From an uncultured Ruminococcus sp. (GTDB lineage: Bacteria; Bacillota; Clostridia; Oscillospirales; CAG-272), in the NCBI GenBank assembly GCA_902766575.1, contig CACXED010000053.1, forward strand, positions 1 to 7,637: DNA of 7,637 nt, given 5' to 3'. A program made the translations under genes and the position numbers. Positions 1 through 5,795 of this stretch are shown in pieces; position 1 is the first letter of the stretch; every line of letters starts with the position of its first letter. The notes under the pieces are model-generated. The model had not been told where the DNA came from, searched no databases, and was given only the letters and a program-made list of their open reading frames with translations.

Positions 1-813
1 CTGGGAGCGCTCAGCTATCAGGAGAACATTTCGCTTGCGGTCATCGTGCTCCAGCTTCTGATCCTTTTCGTGCCGGCGGCGTTTTATATGCGTCTGCGTG
101 GAGATGATTTCCTGTCGCGGCTCCGGATAAAGCCCTTCGGACTTGAAAAGCTGCTCGCGACCGCCATAGCCGCTCTGACCATTGTCAGCGGAACGATCCT
201 GCTGAAGCTGCTGATGCACAGCGTGGGACTTATTGACGGCGAATATTCGGTCTGGCGCTGGTATCTGAGCGGTGAGGAGACGAATATCGTCTACAATCTG
301 CTGACCTTCTGCGTCATACCCGCAGCGGCGGAGGAGCTGCTTTTCCGGGGAATACTCTGCGTCGAATACGAGGAGAACGGAGCGCTGACCGCCGTGCTGC
401 TGTCAGCCGGGCTTTACGCGATGTTCGGACTGAATTTCGGGTATTTTCCGATAATGCTGTTTGCCGGGCTTTGCTACGCTCTGGTCTACTATATGACCCG
501 CAGTCTGCTCGCCGCGATGCTTTGCCATCTTTTAGTAAACGTCACCGAGCTGATAATCGGCGAAACGGTCTGGAATATCATTTCAAAGCCTCAGAGCACG
601 GTGTTTCTGATCTTCGCTCTGGCTGGGATATTCTTACTCTGTCTCGCAAGCCTTTTTTCGGAATGTGAACGGCTCTATTACGGCTACGCGCTTCGAAACC
701 TGAGCTCCGACGAGCTTGGCGAACAGTCGGCTGGAGCTTTTGTAAAGGCTCTGCTCGCTCCGCCCTATCTGATCGCCGCGCTGGTCTTTATCATAGCGGT
801 AATAGGGTTTTAG
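1..813 (+). CDS. CPBP-family (Rce1/Abi-like) intramembrane protease homologue, 5'-truncated by the window
   Basis: The reading frame is open from the first base, so the true start lies upstream; 270 residues are visible. The protein is very hydrophobic, with about eight likely membrane segments (roughly residues 10-29, 47-72, 95-112, 126-143, 148-166, 168-187, 200-219 and 249-270, counted from the window edge). Two hallmark CPBP motifs are clear: EExxxR at 111-116 (EELLFR) and HxxxN at 176-180 (HLLVN). Known members are membrane glutamate-type proteases related to CAAX-processing Rce1; the substrate here is unknown. The middle motif, normally FxxxH, reads YAMFG (139-143), so its histidine is replaced by glycine. 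The only two histidines in the visible part are in a loop near residue 73 and in motif 3. The protein may be catalytically impaired or divergent. Two extra hydrophobic segments, separated by a charged stretch, follow motif 3. The gene precedes mltG by 69 bases and is probably cotranscribed with it. The family call is firm; enzymatic activity is doubtful. Confidence 0.85.
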   Translation: MGALSYQENISLAVIVLQLLILFVPAAFYMRLRGDDFLSRLRIKPFGLEKLLATAIAALTIVSGTILLKLLMHSVGLIDGEYSVWRWYLSGEETNIVYNLLTFCVIPAAAEELLFRGILCVEYEENGALTAVLLSAGLYAMFGLNFGYFPIMLFAGLCYALVYYMTRSLLAAMLCHLLVNVTELIIGETVWNIISKPQSTVFLIFALAGIFLLCLASLFSECERLYYGYALRNLSSDELGEQSAGAFVKALLAPPYLIAALVFIIAVIGF

Positions 814-823
814 AAAAGGTTCA

Positions 824-834
824 AGAAGGAGGAA
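824..834 (+). promoter_or_regulatory. Strong Shine-Dalgarno-like sequence in the mltG leader, badly spaced from the start
   Basis: AGAAGGAGGAA is an excellent anti-16S match, but no ATG, GTG or TTG lies within the usual 5-12 bases after it. The first usable in-frame start is the mltG ATG at 883, 48 bases downstream. The same bases can form a small hairpin: 824-830 pairs with 835-841 (one G-U pair) around a GGAA tetraloop. A longer alternative pairs GAAAAGG (813-819) with CCTTTTC (836-842). Whether it is a standby site, a relic of another start or a regulated element cannot be told from sequence alone. Confidence 0.5.
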
Positions 835-837
835 TCC

Positions 838-861
838 TTTTCCGCGGCAGTTTTCCGCGGC
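838..861 (+). repeat. Tandem 11-base direct repeat containing CCGCGG palindromes in the mltG leader
   Basis: TTTTCCGCGGC occurs at 838-848 and again at 851-861, separated by AG. Each copy contains the self-complementary CCGCGG. The two copies can therefore also pair with each other as a 6-bp all-GC hairpin (842-847 with 855-860, 7-base loop). It sits between the strong ribosome-binding sequence and the mltG start codon, so folding would shorten the effective distance between them. No clear promoter elements were recognised in the 814-882 spacer. Confidence 0.6.
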
Positions 862-882
862 GAAAGATTTGTACTCAGTTAT

Positions 883-2649
883 ATGGATGAAAACAAAGAT
901 AAGCTCATAAACAACAAGGCTGACTCCGACGAGGTGATGGAGGAGACTATCGTCTTCAAGCGCGAGCCCGACGATATCATTATTCAGCGTCAGCCGGCTG
1001 TGCGCCAGAGGACGACTCCCGCCGAGCAGCAGAAAAAGTCCGATAATACTCAGCTCCAGGGCGGCGCAGTGATCCGTCCGCTCAAGCCGCAGCAGCCGAA
1101 CCGTCCGATTCAGCAGACGGTCATTCAGCCGCAGAATCGCTCTCAGGCGCAAAGTCAGCCCCAGCGCCCGGTTCAGCAGCGTCAAGCGCAGACTCAGACC
1201 CCGCGTCCGGTAAATCAGACGCAGAGCCGTCCGGCTCAGACGATGCAGAACGTCTCACAGCAGCGTCAGGTCAATGTGAACGGGATCCAGAGTCAGTCTC
1301 AGCGTCCGGTTCAGAGCCAGCAGCGCCCGGCGCAGAGCTCTCAGACTCAGCGTCAATCGCAGCAGTCGGTGAGACCTGTTCCGACGTCGAACGGAGGAGC
1401 GGGGAATCAGCCGCCGTCAGGCTCGAATACACGCCGGACTGCCAATCAGCCCGACAATCTTCCGATACGCCGTCAGCCCGCGCCGGTCAGAAGCGAGCCG
1501 GAGGTCAACAACGACTGGGATCGCGTCGAACGTGAGGCTGAGCGCCGCGAATATGCCCGAGACACCGCGTCGAGCACGATAATGTCGGCGGTCAAAGCCG
1601 TTATTTATATTGTTTTCGTGATCGCGATCTCGGTGCCGCTGTCGATCTTTGTCATAAACACCGCCAACGACGTTTTCGCCTTTGTCAAGGAGGAAAAGAT
1701 CGTCGAGGTGACTATCCCGGAATACACGACCATTGAGGATCTCGCCGACATACTCGGAGAGGCGGGCGTGATCAAATATCCGTGGGCGTTAAAGCTCTGG
1801 AGCAACGTCAAGGAAAAGAAAAACATCGAAGCCGGATATTATCCAGAATTCGTCGCCGGAACCTACGAGGTCAACACCAATCAGAATTACGACTACCTGC
1901 GCGCGACCTTCAAAAAGAGCACCAAGCGCGAGACTGTCGATATTATGATCCCCGAGGGCTATACCGTGGACGAGATAATCGACCTTCTCGTCGCAAACGG
2001 CATCAGCACACGCGAGGAGCTCATTGACGTCATCAACAACTATCCCTTCGATTACCGCTTTATCGACGAGCTGACCGTCTCGTCCGACCGCACCTACCGG
2101 CTCGAGGGCTATCTGTTCCCGGATACCTATCAGTTCTATAAGAATTCGAGCGCGGCTACGGCTATCGACAAGTTTTTACAGAACTTCAACAAAAAGTTCG
2201 CCGAGGAATACTACGACCGATGCAGCGATCTCGGTCTGACCGTCGACGAAGCGATAACCCTCGCGTCGATGATAGAAAAAGAGGCGCGCTACGCTTCGGA
2301 TCTCGGAAACGTCTCGTCGGTGTTCCACAACCGACTCAAATACAAGGCTACTTTCCCGTATCTGAACTCCGACGCGACGGTCGCTTACGCGATCCAGCAC
2401 GACTCCGGCTCGCGTCCCGACGATCTGACCGGAGAGGATATGGATTACGATTCGCCCTACAACACCTACACGCACAAGGGACTCCCGCCCGGACCGATCT
2501 CAAATCCCGGTCTCAACTCAATCCGCTACGCCCTTTACCCCGACGATTCGGATTACTTCTATTTCGTTTCCGACAGCTCGGGACATATGCTCTTTGCAAA
2601 GACTCAGGACGAGCATATCAAGAATATCAACATCGCAAGAGGAAATTAA
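883..2649 (+). CDS. mltG: Endolytic murein transglycosylase MltG (YceG-like) with long Gln-rich cytosolic N-terminus
   Basis: This is a single-pass membrane lytic transglycosylase that cuts nascent glycan strands and so helps set peptidoglycan chain length. The 588-residue protein has these parts in order. Residues 1-33 are acidic. Residues 35-198 are low-complexity, rich in Gln, Arg, Pro and Ser, with seven R-P-[VAI] units. Residues 200-230 are charged. A transmembrane helix spans about 239-258. LysM-like repeats follow (about 275-310 and 350-385), then the YceG catalytic domain. Family signatures are LEGYLFPDTY (407-416), ASMIEKE around 461-467 with the EKE expected to hold the catalytic Glu (E. 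coli Glu218), NRL soon after, and KGLPPGPISNPG (532-543). The ATG at 883 is the only conventional start between the upstream TAG and the coding region, but its local ribosome-binding site is weak. E. coli MltG is about 340 residues; nearly all of the excess is the cytosolic N-terminus. nadE follows after 6 bases. Confidence 0.96.
   Translation: MDENKDKLINNKADSDEVMEETIVFKREPDDIIIQRQPAVRQRTTPAEQQKKSDNTQLQGGAVIRPLKPQQPNRPIQQTVIQPQNRSQAQSQPQRPVQQRQAQTQTPRPVNQTQSRPAQTMQNVSQQRQVNVNGIQSQSQRPVQSQQRPAQSSQTQRQSQQSVRPVPTSNGGAGNQPPSGSNTRRTANQPDNLPIRRQPAPVRSEPEVNNDWDRVEREAERREYARDTASSTIMSAVKAVIYIVFVIAISVPLSIFVINTANDVFAFVKEEKIVEVTIPEYTTIEDLADILGEAGVIKYPWALKLWSNVKEKKNIEAGYYPEFVAGTYEVNTNQNYDYLRATFKKSTKRETVDIMIPEGYTVDEIIDLLVANGISTREELIDVINNYPFDYRFIDELTVSSDRTYRLEGYLFPDTYQFYKNSSAATAIDKFLQNFNKKFAEEYYDRCSDLGLTVDEAITLASMIEKEARYASDLGNVSSVFHNRLKYKATFPYLNSDATVAYAIQHDSGSRPDDLTGEDMDYDSPYNTYTHKGLPPGPISNPGLNSIRYALYPDDSDYFYFVSDSSGHMLFAKTQDEHIKNINIARGN
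1102..1383 (+). repeat. Degenerate coding repeat (RP[V/A/I][Q/N/P] units) in the MltG N-terminal domain
   Basis: Imperfect repeats of the type CG(T/C)CCG-G(T/C)-CAG encode R-P-[VAI]-[QNP] at MltG residues 74, 95, 108, 116, 141, 148 and 164, embedded in Gln-rich spacers. Glutamine makes up about 43 of the 163 residues between 37 and 199, mostly encoded by CAG. Unit spacing is irregular (7-25 residues), so this looks like a diverged slippage-type expansion rather than a strict tandem array. The tract has very few acidic residues and is probably disordered and positively charged. Confidence 0.7.
2638..2643 (+). promoter_or_regulatory. Ribosome binding site of nadE inside the end of mltG
   Basis: AGAGGA overlaps the last codons of mltG and lies 12 bases before the ATG at 2656. 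The overlap with mltG coding sequence and the 6-base gap between the two genes suggest translational coupling. It supports the chosen nadE start. Confidence 0.65.
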
Positions 2650-2655
2650 ATATTT

Positions 2656-4602
2656 ATGAAATACGGATTCATCAAGGTCGCCGCCGCCTCGCCCGAGGTC
2701 GTCGTCGCCGACACTGCCGCTAATTCCGAGGCAATCATCTCAGCCGCCCGCCGCGCCGACGGGCTCGGCGTAAAGCTGCTGGTAACTCCCGAGCTGGGAG
2801 TTACCGGCTACACCTGCGGAGATCTCTTTCTCCAGAAGCGTCTGATCGACCGCGCAAGAGACGCGATAGCTCACATCGCGGAGGAGACAGCGGCTCTCGG
2901 CTGCATAGTAGTCGTCGGAGCGCCGCTGAGATTCGGAACGACGCTTTACAACTGCGCCGTCGTAATGCTGAACGGACAGATACTCGGCGTCGTGCCTAAA
3001 ACCAACATCCCGAACTACAGCGAATTTTACGAGCTGCGCCACTTTTCTCCCGCTCCCGACTCAAAGGAGCTGCTGACGGTCGAGCTCTGCGGTCAGTATG
3101 TGCCGTTCGGAACAAAGCTCGTCTTCCGCTGCGAGGGTATGCCTGAGTTCGCGTTCGGCTGCGAGATCTGCGAGGATCTCTGGGTACCCGAGCCGCCGTC
3201 GGTCAGGCTCGCGCTCAACGGAGCGACGATAATCTGCAATCTCTCGGCGAGCGACGAGACGGTAGGGAAGGCTTCCTATCGCCGCGAGCTGGTCAGAAGC
3301 CAGTCGGGACGGCTGCTCTGCGGCTATATCTACGCCGACGCGGGCTGCGGAGAGTCAACGACCGACATGGTTTTCGCGGGTCACGACCTGATCGGCGAGA
3401 ACGGCTCGCTGATTGCCGAGTCAAAGCCCTTTGAAAACGCCCTCGACGAGGACGGAAAGGTCGCCTGCCCGATGGTGATAAGCGAAATCGACGTGCAGAA
3501 GCTCGTTTCCGAGCGCACGAGAATCAAGACCTTTGATTCCTGCGTCGGATTTTCCGAACGGAGCGACGCTTTCGACGTCTCGTTTGAGATGGAGATCACC
3601 GACACCAAGCTCACCCGGCATTTTGAGCCGCATCCCTTCGTCCCGTCAAGCGAGACAGAACGCGCCGAGCGCTGCGAAGCGATACTCGAAACTCAGGCGT
3701 TCGGACTTCGGAAGCGACTCGAGCACGCCCACGCTTCAAGCGCGGTGATCGGCATTTCGGGCGGACTTGACTCCTGTCTCGCGCTGCTCGTCTCGGTAAA
3801 GGCGATGGATCTTCTTAAGCGTCCGCGCACCGACGTTATCGCGGTCACGATGCCCTGCTTCGGAACGACGGTCAGGACGCGCTCGAACGCCGAGCTGCTC
3901 TGCGAACGGCTCGGAGTCAGCTTCCGCTGCGTCGACATAAAAGCGGCGGTGAATCAGCATTTCAGGGACATCGGTCACGACGAGAGCAATCACAACGTCG
4001 TCTACGAGAACTCCCAGGCGCGCGAGCGCACACAGATAATCATGGACATCGCGAACGCTTCGAACGGACTGGTCATCGGAACCGGCGATCTGTCGGAGCT
4101 CGCGCTCGGCTGGGCGACCTATAACGGCGACCATATGTCGATGTACGGCGTGAACTCGTCGATACCCAAGACTCTCGTCCGGCATATCGTCAGATTCTAC
4201 GCCGACACCGCCGACGATCCCGAGCTTTCGTCGGTGCTCTACGACATTCTCGACACGCCGGTCAGCCCTGAGCTTCTCCCGGCGGACGAAAAGGGTGAGA
4301 TCGCGCAGAAAACCGAGGATCTCGTCGGTCCCTACGAGCTGCACGATTTCTATCTCTACTACTTCCTGCGCTTCGGCTTCGAGCCGGAGAAGATCGAGTA
4401 TATCGCGAACTACGTCTTTGACGGCGTTTATGATTCGGAGACGATTCATAAATGGCTGACGAATTTTGTCAGCAGGTTCTTTGTTCAGCAGTTCAAGCGC
4501 TCCTGCCTGCCCGACGGCCCGAAGGTCGGATCGGTCACGCTCTCGCCGCGCGGAGACTGGAGAATGCCCTCCGACGCCTCGTCGAACATATTCAAGATAT
4601 AA
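2656..4602 (+). CDS. nadE: Glutamine-dependent NAD+ synthetase
   Basis: This cytosolic enzyme makes NAD+ from nicotinic acid adenine dinucleotide, ATP and glutamine, the final step of both de novo and salvage NAD synthesis. The 648 residues match the long two-domain type. The N-terminal nitrilase-like glutaminase domain shows the Glu-Lys-Cys triad: Glu46 in TPELGVTGY, Lys115 in VPKTNIPNY and Cys172 in CEICEDLW. Spacing is close to the Mycobacterium tuberculosis enzyme (52/121/176). The C-terminal synthetase domain has the ATP pyrophosphatase loop SGGLDS (368-373), the GTGDLSELALGWATYNGDH segment that contacts substrate and lines the ammonia route, and a conserved LSPRGDWRMPSDAS tail. Because the glutaminase half is intact, it should use glutamine rather than need free ammonia. 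The gene starts 6 bases after mltG and ends just before a strong bidirectional terminator. Nothing in it looks truncated or frameshifted. Confidence 0.97.
   Translation: MKYGFIKVAAASPEVVVADTAANSEAIISAARRADGLGVKLLVTPELGVTGYTCGDLFLQKRLIDRARDAIAHIAEETAALGCIVVVGAPLRFGTTLYNCAVVMLNGQILGVVPKTNIPNYSEFYELRHFSPAPDSKELLTVELCGQYVPFGTKLVFRCEGMPEFAFGCEICEDLWVPEPPSVRLALNGATIICNLSASDETVGKASYRRELVRSQSGRLLCGYIYADAGCGESTTDMVFAGHDLIGENGSLIAESKPFENALDEDGKVACPMVISEIDVQKLVSERTRIKTFDSCVGFSERSDAFDVSFEMEITDTKLTRHFEPHPFVPSSETERAERCEAILETQAFGLRKRLEHAHASSAVIGISGGLDSCLALLVSVKAMDLLKRPRTDVIAVTMPCFGTTVRTRSNAELLCERLGVSFRCVDIKAAVNQHFRDIGHDESNHNVVYENSQARERTQIIMDIANASNGLVIGTGDLSELALGWATYNGDHMSMYGVNSSIPKTLVRHIVRFYADTADDPELSSVLYDILDTPVSPELLPADEKGEIAQKTEDLVGPYELHDFYLYYFLRFGFEPEKIEYIANYVFDGVYDSETIHKWLTNFVSRFFVQQFKRSCLPDGPKVGSVTLSPRGDWRMPSDASSNIFKI
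2778..2808 (+). repeat. Strong intragenic inverted repeat over the NadE glutaminase active-site codons
   Basis: GGTAACTCCC (2781-2790) is the exact reverse complement of GGGAGTTACC (2796-2805), with a 5-base loop GAGCT. Two more Watson-Crick pairs and one G-U pair extend the stem to 13 bp (2778-2790 with 2796-2808). It encodes residues around Leu41-Gly51, including the catalytic Glu46. No T-run follows, so it is not an intrinsic terminator on the plus strand. It may simply reflect codon choice. Confidence 0.75.
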
Positions 4603-4604
4603 CG

Positions 4605-4639
4605 AAAAATGCTTCATTCACTCTGAATGAAGCATTTTT
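4605..4639. terminator. Bidirectional intrinsic terminator between nadE and tgt
   Basis: This is a perfect 16-bp inverted repeat: 4605-4620 (AAAAATGCTTCATTCA) pairs with 4624-4639, leaving a 3-base loop CTC. The A-run on the left and T-run on the right give a U-tract after the hairpin core in both directions. It begins 2 bases after the nadE stop codon and ends 9 bases before the tgt stop codon. It should therefore terminate both convergent transcripts. No gene lies in the 46-base spacer. Confidence 0.93.
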
Positions 4640-4648
4640 GTATTAGAT

Positions 4649-5785
4649 TCAGTCCGCGCTTCTCTCGCCGAGGATATCGCGGTATTTGCGGTAAAATTCC
4701 TCGTAGCGTCCCTCGTCGAGCGCGTCGCGTATCTTCTGCATCAGGTCGTTGTAGAAGTAGAGGTTGTGCAGCACCGCGAGTCTCATTCCGAGCATCTCCT
4801 TTGCCTTGAAAAGATGGCGGATATAGCTTCGCGAGTAGTGTCGGCAGGCGGGGCAGCCGCAGTTCTCGTCGATCGGACGCGGGTCGCGCATATATTTCTC
4901 GTTGAGCAGATTCATCTTGCCGTGCCATGTGAAAATATTTCCGTGGCGCGCGTTGCGGCTCGGCATAACGCAGTCGAAGAAGTCTACTCCGCGCCAGACC
5001 GCCTCGAGAATGTTGCAGGGAGTTCCGACGCCCATCAGATAGCGCGGCTTGTCGACCGGCATGAAAGGCTCGACGACCTCGATCGTGTCGTACATCTCCT
5101 CAGCCGATTCACCGACCGCGAGACCGCCTATCGCGTAGCCGTCGCAGTCGAGCTCGGCGATTTTCTTCATATGCTCGATGCGGAGATCTGCGTAGGTGCT
5201 GCCCTGATTGATGCCGAACAGCATCTGATTCTTATTGATCGTCTCGGGCAGGGAATTGAGCCGCGCGAGCTCGTTCTTGCAGCGCACGAGCCAACGGGCG
5301 GTGCGGTCGCATGACTTCTTGACGTAATCGTAGGGCGCGGGGTTCTCGATGCACTCGTCGAACGCCATAGCTATCGTCGATGCTAAGTTTGACTGGATCT
5401 GCATCGACTCCTCGGGGCCCATGAAAATCCGCGCGCCGTCGATGTGCGACGCGAATCTTACGCCCTCCTCGCTGATCTTACGAAGCTGCGCGAGCGAAAA
5501 AACCTGAAATCCGCCCGAGTCGGTCAACACCGGACGATCCCAGTTGAAGAATTTGTGTATGCCGCCCATGTCGCGTATCAGCCCGTCGCCCGGACGGAGA
5601 TGAAGATGATAGGTGTTCGAGAGCTCGACCTGACAATGAACCTCGCGCAGATCCATAGTGGAAATTCCGCCCTTGATAGCGGCGCAGGTGCCGACGTTCA
5701 TGAACACCGGAGTTTCGATGGTTCCGTGAACAGTCTCGAAACGTCCGCGGCGGGCGTGATTTTCCTGTTTTAGTAAAGTAAACAT
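4649..5785 (-). CDS. tgt: tRNA-guanine(34) transglycosylase
   Basis: This enzyme swaps guanine for a 7-deazaguanine base (preQ1 in most bacteria) at wobble position 34 of GUN-anticodon tRNAs, in the queuosine pathway. The 378-residue length is typical. Residues map cleanly onto the Zymomonas mobilis enzyme: Asp89 in LTDSGGFQVF (Zm Asp102), Asp143 and Cys145 in AFDEC (Zm 156/158), Gln194 in INQGS (Zm 203), Gly220-Gly221 and Val224 in IGGLAVGE (Zm 229/230/233), nucleophile Asp271 in FDCVMPSR (Zm 280), and zinc ligands Cys309, Cys311, Cys314 and His340 (Zm 318/320/323/349). The alignment offset falls from 13 to 9 between Cys145 and Gln194, implying a net 4-residue insertion there. Cys145 and Val224 are the residues associated with preQ1 rather than queuine use. 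The ATG at 5785 is chosen over an in-frame start near 5986 because the family N-terminus begins here and GGAGG precedes it. It follows mutL by 10 bases. Confidence 0.97.
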   Translation of the reverse strand: MFTLLKQENHARRGRFETVHGTIETPVFMNVGTCAAIKGGISTMDLREVHCQVELSNTYHLHLRPGDGLIRDMGGIHKFFNWDRPVLTDSGGFQVFSLAQLRKISEEGVRFASHIDGARIFMGPEESMQIQSNLASTIAMAFDECIENPAPYDYVKKSCDRTARWLVRCKNELARLNSLPETINKNQMLFGINQGSTYADLRIEHMKKIAELDCDGYAIGGLAVGESAEEMYDTIEVVEPFMPVDKPRYLMGVGTPCNILEAVWRGVDFFDCVMPSRNARHGNIFTWHGKMNLLNEKYMRDPRPIDENCGCPACRHYSRSYIRHLFKAKEMLGMRLAVLHNLYFYNDLMQKIRDALDEGRYEEFYRKYRDILGERSAD

Positions 5786-5788
5786 AGT

Positions 5789-5795
5789 TCCTCCG
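5789..5795 (-). promoter_or_regulatory. Ribosome binding site that fixes the tgt start
   Basis: On the minus strand CGGAGGA follows directly after the mutL TAA stop, with GGAGG 4 bases from the tgt ATG, a slightly short but usable spacing. It decides the start at 5785 and rules out the longer reading frame that overlaps mutL. The stop, ribosome binding site and start fall within about 16 bases, which suggests coupled translation of mutL and tgt. Confidence 0.85.

Noticed and set aside
813..842. Intrinsic terminator between the CPBP gene and mltG
   Set aside because: The GAAAAGG/CCTTTTC pairing is short with a 16-base loop and no following T-run beyond the stem, so it is not a convincing terminator.
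869..910. Possible 13-codon leader peptide starting at TTG 869 and overlapping the mltG start
   Set aside because: It has no properly spaced ribosome binding site and no amino-acid pattern of an attenuator, and the upstream strong ribosome-binding sequence is too far away (about 34 bases).
634..1185. A 183-codon minus-strand frame spanning the CPBP end and the mltG start
   Set aside because: It has no family resemblance and is antisense to the Gln-rich repeat tract, whose CAG codons give Leu-rich antisense sequence.
2220..2723. A 167-codon plus-strand frame bridging mltG and nadE
   Set aside because: It is Arg-rich out-of-frame translation of two recognised genes, with no domain of its own.
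3736..4617. A 293-codon open frame on the minus strand antisense to nadE
   Set aside because: It lies wholly opposite a well-conserved nadE domain, has no recognisable domain, and its composition (rich in Arg, Val, Asp, Glu) is what the strong codon bias of nadE produces on the complementary strand.
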